Source: CAZNDN01 sp964571815 (lineage in GTDB: Bacteria > Fibrobacterota > Chitinivibrionia > Chitinivibrionales > WJKA01). From it: DNA of 45,450 nt. The position numbers were made by a program, and so were the translations under genes. Below the pieces are notes generated by a model that worked only from the letters and a program-made list of their open reading frames with translations, did no database searches and was not told where the DNA came from. Position 1 is the first letter of the stretch; every line of letters starts with the position of its first letter. The stretch lies in contig CAZNDN010000020.1 in the NCBI GenBank assembly GCA_964571815.1, forward strand, positions 1 through 45,450, given 5' to 3'. Shown here piece by piece: positions 33,721 to 42,914 of the stretch.

Positions 33721-36515
33721 TGGATATACCGGTTTCGACGTACCGTTTTCAGTTTTCTCCCTCGTTTACTTTCTCGGAGGCAGCAAGGGCGGTGCCCTAC
33801 CTGGCACGTCTCGGGGTTTCCCACGTGTACGCATCCCCGGTGTTCGCGGCGCGCGAGGGAAGCAGCCATGGGTACGACGTAGTCGATCCGCTGGCGATCA
33901 ACAGCGAGATCGGGAGCCGTGAGCAGATGCTGGAGTTGGCCCGTGAACTGAAAGCACGAGGTATCGGCTGGGTGCAGGATATCGTCCCCAATCACATGGC
34001 ATTCAGCAGCGCCAACCGCATGCTCGGTGATGTACTGGAGCGACGGGAGCACTCTCCGTACTTCAATTTCTTCGATATCGAGTGGGATCACCCCTACGAA
34101 AGCCTGAAAGGGAAGCTGCTTGCCCCGTTTCTGGGCTCATTCTACTCGGAGGCGCTGGAACGCGGGGAGATTGGTATCGTTTACGAGAATGGGGCCCTTT
34201 CCGCTGCTTACTACGATCACCGTTTTCCGCTTCTGCTGCAATCCTGCGATGAAGTCTTCGCGCGGGACCTGTCGAGGCTCGAACAGGCTCTCGGTGCAAC
34301 GAGTTCGGAATACGTCAAGTACCTGGGAGCCGTACGACATCTCCGGACCCTTGCGGGGGAGGCGGGGACCGGCGAGCAGATCGCCTACGCAAAGGAGAGC
34401 CTGCGCAGACAGTACGACGCGAACGGGACGATACGCGAGTACGTCGACACCAACCTGGCCGCCTTCTCAGCAAGAACAGGAGGAGACGAAGCTCTCGAGC
34501 GTCTCGATGTGCTTCTGGCCCGGCAGGCATTCCGTCTTTCCTTCTGGAAAGTGGCGGCCGAAGAGATTAACTATCGTCGTTTTTTCAGTATCAACGATCT
34601 GATTTGCCTGCGAGCGGAACGCCGCGAGGTCTTCGATCATATCCACCGACTGATATTCGATATGGTCGGGCGGGGGGTATGGGACGGGTTGAGAGTCGAC
34701 CATATTGACGGCCTCCTGGATCCGTATACGTACCTGGATCGTCTGCGCCGAGCCTGTCCCGAATCCTGGCTTGTGGTGGAGAAGATTCTCGATCGCCATG
34801 AGCATCTTCCGCCGCACTGGCCCGTTCAGGGAACGACCGGCTACGATTTCATGAACCTGGCGGCCGGGCTTTTCTGCCGTAAGGAGGCGGAGAAGGATTT
34901 CACCAGGATGTACGCCAGGCGTGTCGGCCGGATTCGTCCGTATCCCGAGGTGCTTGCCGAGAAGAAGCGCCTCATCCTGGGCAAGCACATGGCGGGCAAT
35001 ATCGACAACCTCGCGCAGCTCTTGAAGCGCATTGCCGCCGGAGAGCGGCACGGCCGCGACATCACCCTCTACGCACTTCGCAGAGCACTGGTGGAGGTGC
35101 TGGTGTATTTCCCGGTGTATCGCACCTATGTCAACCGGGAACGATTCGACGAGCAGGACCGCGGCTATCTGAAAGAGGCCGTGGATACGGCGCGGCGCGC
35201 GCATCCCGACCTGGAGTACGAGCTGGATTTCATCGCCGACTACCTGCTGCATCTTGACGGCGATGACAGGGAGACTCCGGACCGGCAGAGAATTCTTCGC
35301 GACTACGTGATGGAGTTTCAGCAGCACACGGGTCCCCTGATGGCGAAGGGGTGCGAGGATACGGTGTTCTATGTGTACAACAAACTTGTCTCGCTCAACG
35401 AGGTGGGCGGAAACCCCAGCGAATTCGGCGTGAGCATCGAGGAGTTCCACCGGGCGAACGAGGAGCGTTGCAGGACCTGGCCGCACACGATGAACGCCAC
35501 GGCAACCCACGACACGAAACGGGGTGAGGACGCGCGGCTGAGGATTAACGTACTGACCGAAATTCCGGGAGAATGGCGTTCTCACGTGGGCGCCTGGGCG
35601 CGGCTCAACCGTCACCGCAAGAGCGTGCGGCAGGGCGCGCGGCTGCCCGATGCCAACGACGAGTACTTCTTCTACCAGACGCTGATCGGAACGTACCCCT
35701 TTTCCGATGAGGAACTGCCGGCGTATCGGAAGCGGCTGAGCGACTACGTGGTCAAAGCTGTCCGGGAGGCAAAAGTCCATACCGCATGGGTCAAGCCCGA
35801 CAGTGAGTACGAAGGGGCATGCGTTGCTTTCGTGAGTGCGTTGCTGGACACGCGGCGCCGAAACCGCTTCCTGGAATCCTTCCTTCCCCTGCAGCGCAAA
35901 GTGGCGTTCTACGCCATGTTCCATTCTCTGTCGCAGGTGCTCCTGAAGGCGACTTCGCCGGGAGTGCCCGACTTCTACCGGGGCAACGAACTGTGGGATT
36001 TCAGCATGGTCGATCCCGACAATCGGCGTCCCGTAGACGTTGCCCTCCGCGAGCGTCTGCTCAGCGAGATTATTGCGGGCTACGAATCGGACGCGGCGTC
36101 TCTGTCGGCAAACCTTTTGGAGCATGCATCCGACGGGCGGATAAAACTCTTCCTCACCTGGCGCTGTCTTCAGGCCCGGCGGAATCTGCGTGACCTCTTT
36201 ACTCACGGGGAGTATCTGCCGCTTGAAGTTGAAGGGCGGCACCGCGAGCGGGTGGTTGCATTTGCGCGGAGAAACGAAACGCAATGGGCAATCACACTCG
36301 CCCCGCGCCTGCTGTGTTCGGTCGTGGATCAGGGGCGGCTTCCGCTGGGCTACGATGTCTGGGCCGATACCGCGTGCGTTCTGCCTGAGGGCGCCGGATC
36401 GAGGTGGAAAAATCAGGTAGGCGGTGAGGAAATAGTCGCGGAAGGCAGGATCAACCTCGGGGTTGCGTTCGCGAGATTTCCGGCGGCCCTGCTTTTCGGC
36501 GAAAGGGCGGGGTAA
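33717..36515 (+). CDS. treY: Malto-oligosyltrehalose synthase
   Basis: A 932-residue GH13 enzyme that isomerises the reducing-end glucose of malto-oligosaccharides from alpha-1,4 to alpha,alpha-1,1. Blocks present: STYRFQFSPSFTF at the N-terminus, GSSHGYDVVDPL, DIVPNHMAF, GLRVDHIDGLLDP (nucleophile Asp), WLVVEKILDRHE (acid/base Glu), GTTGYDFMN, ATATHDTKRGEDAR, and PDFYRGNELWDFSMVDPDNRRPVD near the C-terminus. It is on the long side for the family. Two adjacent ATGs (33717, 33720) are possible; the first overlaps the GH57 stop by four bases and GAGG lies five bases ahead. An in-frame extension to 33411 would lie within GH57 and is rejected. malQ starts in its stop codon (TAATG). Confidence 0.96.
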   Translation: MMDIPVSTYRFQFSPSFTFSEAARAVPYLARLGVSHVYASPVFAAREGSSHGYDVVDPLAINSEIGSREQMLELARELKARGIGWVQDIVPNHMAFSSANRMLGDVLERREHSPYFNFFDIEWDHPYESLKGKLLAPFLGSFYSEALERGEIGIVYENGALSAAYYDHRFPLLLQSCDEVFARDLSRLEQALGATSSEYVKYLGAVRHLRTLAGEAGTGEQIAYAKESLRRQYDANGTIREYVDTNLAAFSARTGGDEALERLDVLLARQAFRLSFWKVAAEEINYRRFFSINDLICLRAERREVFDHIHRLIFDMVGRGVWDGLRVDHIDGLLDPYTYLDRLRRACPESWLVVEKILDRHEHLPPHWPVQGTTGYDFMNLAAGLFCRKEAEKDFTRMYARRVGRIRPYPEVLAEKKRLILGKHMAGNIDNLAQLLKRIAAGERHGRDITLYALRRALVEVLVYFPVYRTYVNRERFDEQDRGYLKEAVDTARRAHPDLEYELDFIADYLLHLDGDDRETPDRQRILRDYVMEFQQHTGPLMAKGCEDTVFYVYNKLVSLNEVGGNPSEFGVSIEEFHRANEERCRTWPHTMNATATHDTKRGEDARLRINVLTEIPGEWRSHVGAWARLNRHRKSVRQGARLPDANDEYFFYQTLIGTYPFSDEELPAYRKRLSDYVVKAVREAKVHTAWVKPDSEYEGACVAFVSALLDTRRRNRFLESFLPLQRKVAFYAMFHSLSQVLLKATSPGVPDFYRGNELWDFSMVDPDNRRPVDVALRERLLSEIIAGYESDAASLSANLLEHASDGRIKLFLTWRCLQARRNLRDLFTHGEYLPLEVEGRHRERVVAFARRNETQWAITLAPRLLCSVVDQGRLPLGYDVWADTACVLPEGAGSRWKNQVGGEEIVAEGRINLGVAFARFPAALLFGERAG

Positions 36516-38020
36516 TGAAGAGAGCCGGCGGAATCCTGCTCCATGTGACGTCGCTTCCCTCCCCGTTCGGCCTGGGGGACCTCGGTCCCGAAGCGTACCG
36601 GTTTGTGGAGTTTCTCGATGCCGCGGGACAGTCGTACTGGCAGGTCCTGCCGCTTACGCCGACCCACGCCGGGATGGGACACTCGCCGTATTTCAGCGCG
36701 TCGGTGTTTGCCGGCAATCCTCTCCTTGTCAGCCCGGAGCTGCTTCACGAACAGGGATTTGTCACCGCGGCTGAGCTGGACGCCTCTCGAATCGAGTGGG
36801 ATGGGTCCGCCCGATACGACGCCGCGGCGGAGCGCAAGATTCCGCTCCTGCGAACGTGTGCGAAGCGGATGAAGTCCGACGCGGCGGTCATGCGGGAGTT
36901 CCACTCTTTCTGCGAGAAGGAGTCGGCATGGCTGGATGACTTCGCCTTGTTCATGGTGCTCAAACAGGACTGCGACGACGGTTCGTGGAATACCTGGCCG
37001 GAACCTCTCGCCCGGAGGGACCCGCGCGCACTGGAAGAGCGCACCTGCCGGGAAGAGAAACGAATATGGCTGGAGAAATTCGTCCAGTTCCTTTTCTTCC
37101 GGCAGTGGCACGAGCTGAAAAGAGCATGCACGGAGCGGGGAATCCGCATTATCGGGGACATTCCAATCTATACTGCGTACGAGAGCGCCGACGTCTGGGC
37201 GAATCAGGAGCTGTTCAAGCTCAATGAGAACCTGGAGTGCACCGCGGTGTCGGGAGTTCCGCCCGATTATTTCAGCGAAACGGGCCAGCTCTGGAACACC
37301 CCGGTATACTCATGGGAGGCACTGCGGCGGTCCGGCTATCGGTGGTGGATTGCACGAATGCGGGCCATGCTGGAGCGCTTCGACATGGTGCGGGTCGATC
37401 ATTTCAGGGGTCTGGTGCAGTACTGGGAGGTTCCCGCGGGGAGCACGACGGCAATTGATGGAACGTGGGTCCCCGTTCCCGCGTATGACTTCTTCGACAC
37501 CCTGCGTGATACTCTCCCGCGCTTTCCCCTTATCGCCGAAGACCTGGGCACGATTACCCCCGATGTGCGCGAGGTCATGGCTCTCTACGGCTTCCCGGGT
37601 ATGAAAGTGCTGCTTTTCGCTTTCAACGAAGACAACCCCGATAATCCGTATCTTCCGCACAACTACGAACGCAATTGTATCGCGTACACCGGTACGCACG
37701 ACAACAACACGGCACGGGGCTGGTTCGCCGAAGAAGCGGGAGGCGAGGCCGCGGGTCGGCTGTCGCGCTACGCGGGAGAAACCGTTCGGGAGGAGACGGC
37801 GGCTCGGGAGCTTATCAGGTTGGCGATGATGTCGGTGGCCGATACGGCGATCATCCCCATGCAGGATCTGCTCAATCTGGGCTCACCCGCCCGGATGAAC
37901 CTGCCGGCGTCGACCGAAAGAAACTGGCTGTGGCGCATGGGGAGCGCCGATATCAACGATGCGGCGGCAGAGAAGCTGCGGTCGCTGAGCGAAACGTACG
38001 GACGGATTCGGAAAAGATGA
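36515..38020 (+). CDS. malQ: 4-alpha-glucanotransferase (amylomaltase)
   Basis: A 501-residue GH77 enzyme that disproportionates malto-oligosaccharides by moving alpha-1,4-glucan segments. Motifs: GGILLHVTSLPSPFGLGDLG (residues 4-23), QVLPLTPTH, PIYTAYESADVW, FDMVRVDHFRG (nucleophile Asp), PLIAEDLGTITP (acid/base Glu) and the end motif GTHDNNTARGW. Length is as usual for bacterial MalQ. The start overlaps the treY stop by one base (TAATG), so it is translationally coupled. In this operon it would lengthen or recycle short maltodextrins to feed TreY and use the glucose and maltose left over. It ends 33 bases from the convergent lipoprotein gene. Confidence 0.96.
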   Translation: MKRAGGILLHVTSLPSPFGLGDLGPEAYRFVEFLDAAGQSYWQVLPLTPTHAGMGHSPYFSASVFAGNPLLVSPELLHEQGFVTAAELDASRIEWDGSARYDAAAERKIPLLRTCAKRMKSDAAVMREFHSFCEKESAWLDDFALFMVLKQDCDDGSWNTWPEPLARRDPRALEERTCREEKRIWLEKFVQFLFFRQWHELKRACTERGIRIIGDIPIYTAYESADVWANQELFKLNENLECTAVSGVPPDYFSETGQLWNTPVYSWEALRRSGYRWWIARMRAMLERFDMVRVDHFRGLVQYWEVPAGSTTAIDGTWVPVPAYDFFDTLRDTLPRFPLIAEDLGTITPDVREVMALYGFPGMKVLLFAFNEDNPDNPYLPHNYERNCIAYTGTHDNNTARGWFAEEAGGEAAGRLSRYAGETVREETAARELIRLAMMSVADTAIIPMQDLLNLGSPARMNLPASTERNWLWRMGSADINDAAAEKLRSLSETYGRIRKR

Positions 38021-38053
38021 CCCGAAGAATCGGTTCTCAACGGCCGAATCGGT

Positions 38054-38623
38054 CTACACCGCTCCGTCGTCGTTGCCCGGCCCGACGGAGACACCGCCCA
38101 GAGGCGCCATCATCAACTGAAAAAGGGTGTCGCCTTTTTCGATGTGACGCAGACTGCGCGACCAGGTGATCCTTCCTTCAATTTCCGTTCCGAAGGGTGT
38201 TATATGCCCGAGGTGCCAGAGCTTCATATACAGGCTCCATCGTTGCGCGTCCTTTTCCGCGGCCCTGCGTTGGCCCGTCCGCGCGGCTGCGTCGGGCAGA
38301 CCGGGATTGGGTAACCCCATGCCGACCGTGAAGAAGCTCCCGCCGGCCGTATCGAATGCGGCCCCGAGAAGCTCCCCGATCCGCGTGGTATCGTCGGGGT
38401 TGGCACGCACGTCCCGCTGCAGGCCGATCAGGCGCTGCATGAAGGCTACGGTGTCGTCGATGAAGGGCGATGAAGGGCGCTTCCCGGTCTCACCAACCGC
38501 GGTGTGAGCGGCGGTGTCCGGTGAACCAGCGCCTTCGTCATCCTCCGTCTTGCAGCCGTGAAGAAGAAGACAGACGGAGAGGAGCATTGCAGACGTGAGC
38601 CGTTGCATAATATTTTCTTTCAT
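38054..38623 (-). CDS. Small predicted lipoprotein
   Basis: A 189-residue protein with a lipoprotein signal peptide: hydrophobic segment and lipobox LLHGC (Cys24 from the ATG at 38623). Starting from the ATG at 38608 instead shortens the leader by five residues; neither start has a good ribosome site. An acidic Asp/Glu/Thr-rich linker follows the Cys, then a helical region (FMQRLIGLQRDVRAN) and a C-terminal part with GRITWSRSLRHIEKGDTLFQLMMAP. I do not recognise the family. It is convergent with malQ and divergent from the YfhO-like gene. Probably an outer- or inner-membrane anchored periplasmic protein; function unknown. Confidence 0.7.
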   Translation of the reverse strand: MKENIMQRLTSAMLLSVCLLLHGCKTEDDEGAGSPDTAAHTAVGETGKRPSSPFIDDTVAFMQRLIGLQRDVRANPDDTTRIGELLGAAFDTAGGSFFTVGMGLPNPGLPDAAARTGQRRAAEKDAQRWSLYMKLWHLGHITPFGTEIEGRITWSRSLRHIEKGDTLFQLMMAPLGGVSVGPGNDDGAV

Positions 38624-38710
38624 TGTGCATGTCCGACGCGTGCGTAAGCGCCATGCTGTGAATATACAACGGTTCCAGCTTTTCTGAAAACGGATTGCCG
38701 GGGAGTATTC

Positions 38711-41212
38711 ATGTCGAACAGGACGAAACAGGGCAGTGCCGCCGAGCCGGAATCGGCTGCAGGGGCTCAATCGCCGGGGGCACCGGCATTGCGCAAAATC
38801 GCGGGAAACCACGTTGTCTACCTTGCGGGACTGGCCCTGATCGTGATTGTGCTGTTCGGCTCGTTCCTTTTTTCGGACAAGATGCTCTACAGCTCCGATC
38901 AGCTCACGGGCCTGGATGCCAAGATGTTCTACCGCACCGCACTGATCAGACATACCCAGGTGCCGATGTGGTTCTCCACCCGTCTCTGCGGCATGCCCAC
39001 CGTGGACGCGATGTTTGGTGACATCTTCTACGCTCCGTCGATCCTGATGCATCTTGCGTTGCCCGTGCACCGGTCCATGGGCCTGAAGATGGTTCTCCAC
39101 GTGGTGCTTGCCGGCGTGTTCTTCTACCTTATGCTGGTCAAGGGCTTCGGCGCTTCGCCTCTCCCGGGATTTGCCGGGGCCTTACTCTATATGCTCAACC
39201 CGCAGTTCGTTTCCCATGTCTATCCGGGGCATGCGGGGAAGATCTTCGCGATTGCCTGGCTCCCCTTTGTGGTGTGGCGCATGAAGGTACTGATGGATTC
39301 TCCGCGTCTGATCAACGCCACGCTCCTCACGCTCGGCATCGGCATGAGCCTTTACACGGCACACGTCCAGATGGTTTATTTCATTCTCTGGGGGCTGTTC
39401 TTCTACTGGCTCCTGAACCTGGTGCTTCACTGGCGGGAGCATCGGGAGGTGAAACGGCTTGCCGCGCCCGCCGCATACTTCTGGCTGGCCGTATTCCTGG
39501 GGCTGGGCTTCGCGTTCATCCAGTTTTTCCCTTCGTTCATGTACGTGCGTGACGCGCACTCGGTGCGGGGGGTGGATCGCGGGTTCGAATACGCCGCATC
39601 GTGGTCGCTCCACTGGCCCGAGCTTTTCTCTCTGTGGGTGCCGGAATTCGCTCACTACCTTGACAATTACTGGAATGCCGACAACAGCTTCCAGTTCGGC
39701 AATCCTTTCAAACTCAACACGGAATATGCGGGCGCCCTGCCCGTGCTTCTGGCCGCGGCGGCCGTCGTATTCAAACCCCGCCGGCCATGGAGGATATTCT
39801 GGGCCGCGGTGGCCGTATTCGCGACCCTGTTCGCTCTGGGGGCGCATACACCGGTGTTTCATATCGTATACTATCTGGTGCCGGGCGTGAAGAAGATGAG
39901 GGCCTGCAGCATGATCATGTTCTGGTTCTCCTTTTCGACCGTGCTGCTTGCAGCGCTTTTCCTCGGCGACCTGCTCCGGGGGGAGCATCGGGAGCTTCGC
40001 GAGGAGGTTTCGGCGAAATGGAAGAAGGGGTTGCTTGTCGCGCTGGGAGTGGTGACCGGACTGGCACTGTTGTTTTCGATCAAGGGCTTTGCACGGGGGG
40101 TAGCACAGGCATTCGTGCCCACGCTTCAGTCGGGCGGCAAACAGGCGGCGTTCGAAGCGAATTTCACCGCGCATTTTGTCCCGGCGTTGTGGCTCTGGTG
40201 GCTCATTGCCGCGGCCGCCGTTGGAGCGTTGTGGGCCGTGTTTGCGGGCAAAGTCGACGCTCGAGCCCTGGTAGCGCTTGTGGTAGTGGCCGGACTGGTC
40301 GATACATTCCGTGTAAATCGCGATTTCATCAAACCCGTAAGCGCTCGCCCCTATTTTCATACCGATACGGAGCTTGTCAAGCTCAGACAGCGAATGCGGG
40401 AACGTCCCTTCCGCTGCCTTTCTTTGCCGGGCGCTCTGCAGCAGAATGGTGAGGGTGTTCACGGTCTGGAGGGCCTGGGTGACTTCCACGACAACGAACT
40501 CCGGCACTATCGGGCGTTTCGCGGCGACCAGAGCAACCGCAACTACTATCAGGGGCTTCTGCGTTCCGGGGAGTCGGGACAACCCTACGTGGTGCCCGAT
40601 GCGCTGAGGCGCGGCAATGCGTTTCTGAACCTGGCCAACGCGCGCTACTCCATACTCAGGACCAGGCAAGGCCTGAATGTAATCGAGAACAGGGGCGCGC
40701 TGGGGAGGCTTTCGTTGACGAGGGAGTATGTCGTACTGAGCGATGAGGAAGTTGTTGAGGCGCTGAAACGGGGAACCTATGATTACCGCACGACGGTCGC
40801 GTTGCGGGAAGAACCGGCATGGAAACCGCCGAAGGCTGAAGGGCTCGACGATTCCCTTGCGCCGAAGGTTCCGCGTCTTGACGTGGAGTGGCTGACGTAT
40901 ACGCCGAATCGGCGTGTGGCGCGCGTGCGCAGCGAAGAGGATGGGTTCCTGCGGCTCTCCGAGGTCTTTTACCCCGGTTGGGAGGTCAGGATCGACGGGG
41001 AGCCCGCACGCATCCATCGCGCCGACCTAACCTGGATGGCGGTTCCGCTCGAAAAGGGCGAGCACGAAATCGAAATGCTGCCGCACTCGATGTACATGAC
41101 AACGGCATCGGCGGTCACGACCCCGGTAGTGGTTGGTCTGCTGCTCTACTGGATCGGTTTTTCGCTGCTGCGAATGAAGCGCCGCAAGGCTTCGAGCGAC
41201 TCGAAATCATAG
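38711..41212 (+). CDS. YfhO-family multispanning membrane protein
   Basis: An 833-residue inner-membrane protein of the YfhO type, which resemble membrane glycosyltransferases with a large extracytoplasmic C-terminal domain. About a dozen hydrophobic helices span residues 35-540. Family-like segments include FSDKMLYSSDQL near the first loop, WFSTRLCGMPTVDAMFGD, and NPQFVSHVYPGHAGKIFAIAWLPFVVW. The C-terminal domain (about 540-800) ends in VFYPGWEVRIDGE and a last helix (about 800-822). A GGGGAG ribosome site is six bases before the ATG at 38711. Such proteins are linked to glycosylation of lipoteichoic acid or exported glycans in other bacteria; here the substrate is unknown. The 3' end overlaps the convergent gmhB gene by 67 bases. 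Confidence 0.88.
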   Translation: MSNRTKQGSAAEPESAAGAQSPGAPALRKIAGNHVVYLAGLALIVIVLFGSFLFSDKMLYSSDQLTGLDAKMFYRTALIRHTQVPMWFSTRLCGMPTVDAMFGDIFYAPSILMHLALPVHRSMGLKMVLHVVLAGVFFYLMLVKGFGASPLPGFAGALLYMLNPQFVSHVYPGHAGKIFAIAWLPFVVWRMKVLMDSPRLINATLLTLGIGMSLYTAHVQMVYFILWGLFFYWLLNLVLHWREHREVKRLAAPAAYFWLAVFLGLGFAFIQFFPSFMYVRDAHSVRGVDRGFEYAASWSLHWPELFSLWVPEFAHYLDNYWNADNSFQFGNPFKLNTEYAGALPVLLAAAAVVFKPRRPWRIFWAAVAVFATLFALGAHTPVFHIVYYLVPGVKKMRACSMIMFWFSFSTVLLAALFLGDLLRGEHRELREEVSAKWKKGLLVALGVVTGLALLFSIKGFARGVAQAFVPTLQSGGKQAAFEANFTAHFVPALWLWWLIAAAAVGALWAVFAGKVDARALVALVVVAGLVDTFRVNRDFIKPVSARPYFHTDTELVKLRQRMRERPFRCLSLPGALQQNGEGVHGLEGLGDFHDNELRHYRAFRGDQSNRNYYQGLLRSGESGQPYVVPDALRRGNAFLNLANARYSILRTRQGLNVIENRGALGRLSLTREYVVLSDEEVVEALKRGTYDYRTTVALREEPAWKPPKAEGLDDSLAPKVPRLDVEWLTYTPNRRVARVRSEEDGFLRLSEVFYPGWEVRIDGEPARIHRADLTWMAVPLEKGEHEIEMLPHSMYMTTASAVTTPVVVGLLLYWIGFSLLRMKRRKASSDSKS

Positions 41213-41730
41213 CCTTCGGGCACATACCTGCTCTTGATTACGTACGATCGCAGGTCGTCCAGTTCGATTCGGTCCGATAGTTTGTCTCCAACCGCAAAGG
41301 ACCGTGAGAGGTCGATGTGCCATTTCCGGGCGGCATCCAGGACCATTCCGGGAGCCGGCTTGCGGTGTGCGGAGGCCCGCGCGTACCGCTTCACGGCGCC
41401 TTCAGGGTGAAAGGGACAAACGAAAAAATCGGCGATCTCAATGTTTCTTGCGGCGAACGTGTCCCTGATATGATCGTTGACCCTCCTCACGTCTTCGAGC
41501 GTGAAATACCCGCGCGCAACGCCCGACTGGTTGGTGATGACGATCAGAAGATATCCCAGCCTGCGCATATCGGCGCAGAAATCGAAGATCCCCGGCACAA
41601 AGTGAACGTCTTCGACCCGGTGCAGATACCCCGGATCCTCGTTGATAACGCCGTCACGGTCGAGGAAGACGGCTTTGGTGGGGGAGGGAGTTGGGGATGC
41701 CGTGTTTATGTCATTGTTTCCGCTGTTCAC
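41146..41730 (-). CDS. gmhB: D-glycero-beta-D-manno-heptose-1,7-bisphosphate 7-phosphatase-like HAD protein
   Basis: A 194-residue cytoplasmic HAD phosphatase of the GmhB/HisB-N type, acting in ADP-heptose synthesis for LPS core. The catalytic motif FLDRDGVIN (Asp24, Asp26), ITNQSGVARGYF and the C-terminal VGDKLSD are clear, and HRKPAPGM matches the substrate loop. The zinc site of canonical GmhB (C-x-H ... C-x-C) is largely lost: CPFHPEG keeps Cys105 but has Phe at the His position, and the later pair reads Ser-Ala-His. It may fold without zinc or act on another sugar phosphate. The start is a GTG at 41730 with weak upstream signals. The 3' end overlaps the YfhO-like gene by 67 bases. Confidence 0.85.
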   Translation of the reverse strand: MNSGNNDINTASPTPSPTKAVFLDRDGVINEDPGYLHRVEDVHFVPGIFDFCADMRRLGYLLIVITNQSGVARGYFTLEDVRRVNDHIRDTFAARNIEIADFFVCPFHPEGAVKRYARASAHRKPAPGMVLDAARKWHIDLSRSFAVGDKLSDRIELDDLRSYVIKSRYVPEGYDFESLEALRRFIRSSEKPIQ

Positions 41731-41793
41731 ACCACACTCTCATGTAGTAGAAGAAGCAAAGCAAGGAAGCCTCCCTTGAGGGTATTGGGTAGA

Positions 41794-42819
41794 TCATGAA
41801 GCTGAGTCGTCGTGTGCAACCTCGTCCCCCGAGGTTCTGTCGGAGTCTGCTCCTTCCTTGTCCAATAAGGACAGCCTCTCGTCCTTTCTGCGGAAGAAGA
41901 GGAACAGAAACCCTCCCGGGATTACTCTGACCATTGTAAGCAGAAACTGAACGATAAACAGGACAAAGAGTTCTTCACGCACAATATAATCGCGGTAAAA
42001 AAAATAGATCAGACCTTCTCGCAGCCCTTGCCCATTGAAGCTTATTGGAAGGAAGCAGGCGAGGGTTATGATCGGAACATAGAGAAGGCATTGGACGAAA
42101 CTGATTTCCAGGTGCAGAATTTTGAAGCTGAAATAATAGCTCGCGACAGAAAGAAGCTGGATTGCGCAGGTGAGCAGCAGAATCAAGGCAAAGAAACGTC
42201 TGTCCTTGAAGTAGACGGTAAAGTCCGCCAGGGCGCGCTTCATCCGGGGATTCTTGCCCAAGGCGGCCAGCGGACGTATCCAGAGACGGCGGAAGACCAG
42301 CACCAGCGTTCCCGCGCTCAGGAGAAACGCCCCCACCGGAAGGACATAAGGTGCAACGTGTTCACCCAGTTTCAGACTGCGGTGGAGAACAATAAGGTCA
42401 ATTACGACAAATCCGGTCAGGACGGCGAGACCGAGCAACCGCGCGAAGAGTATTGACGCTGTTATTCGAATTCTCCGGCCTTTTCTGAAGCTGAGCAATG
42501 CGCGGACCACATCCCCCCCCACTGCGGAAGGGAGTATCGTTTGGAAGAACCGGGCGATCAGGTTGTACTTCACCAACTTGAGAAGTGAGTAGCGGAGGTG
42601 ATGGTGGACAAGCAGGTATTTCCATCGTAGTGCGTAGAAGCCGTCGAAGAGCATTACCACAGCGATGCTTATCAGGAAGTATCCGTAGTTGACTTGTCCG
42701 AGGATTTGAATGACCGCGCGGAAATCAACCTTCCGAAAAAGAAGGAAGAGCAGAAGGCCGGTCACCAGGAATTGACCGATTCGGGCAATACGCTTTTTTG
42801 CGGAGGCGCGCTCGTTCAT
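41794..42819 (-). CDS. Lysylphosphatidylglycerol-synthase-type membrane (flippase-like) protein
   Basis: A 341-residue integral membrane protein of the LPG_synthase_TM/UPF0104 group. It has about seven to eight hydrophobic helices, an early FDGFYALRWKYLL segment, ARFFQTILPSAVGGDVVRALL (typical of this family), and LPISFNGQGLREG near the C-terminus. In other bacteria related proteins flip or make aminoacyl-phosphatidylglycerol, and the stand-alone domain is often found near polysaccharide genes. Here it sits beside GT4 and methyltransferase genes, so a lipid or lipid-linked glycan role is plausible. The C-terminus is a charged, soluble tail. AAGGG lies eight bases upstream of the ATG at 42819. 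Confidence 0.85.
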   Translation of the reverse strand: MNERASAKKRIARIGQFLVTGLLLFLLFRKVDFRAVIQILGQVNYGYFLISIAVVMLFDGFYALRWKYLLVHHHLRYSLLKLVKYNLIARFFQTILPSAVGGDVVRALLSFRKGRRIRITASILFARLLGLAVLTGFVVIDLIVLHRSLKLGEHVAPYVLPVGAFLLSAGTLVLVFRRLWIRPLAALGKNPRMKRALADFTVYFKDRRFFALILLLTCAIQLLSVASYYFSFKILHLEISFVQCLLYVPIITLACFLPISFNGQGLREGLIYFFYRDYIVREELFVLFIVQFLLTMVRVIPGGFLFLFFRRKDERLSLLDKEGADSDRTSGDEVAHDDSAS

Positions 42820-42914
42820 TGGCTACCCTTCGAAGGCGCGAGGCGCAAAGAAACGGTAAACGGAGCATTCCCACAGGAAGGGCGGCTTGCTCCACAGCAC
42901 TTGACCATACCGCT

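Noticed and set aside
34467..36284. A 605-codon minus-strand open frame inside treY
   Set aside because: The plus strand carries the full treY motif set; this is a shadow frame.
39182..41017. A 611-codon minus-strand open frame inside the YfhO-like gene
   Set aside because: It is antisense to a protein with convincing membrane helices; composition is Arg/Glu/Pro/His-rich with no recognisable domain.
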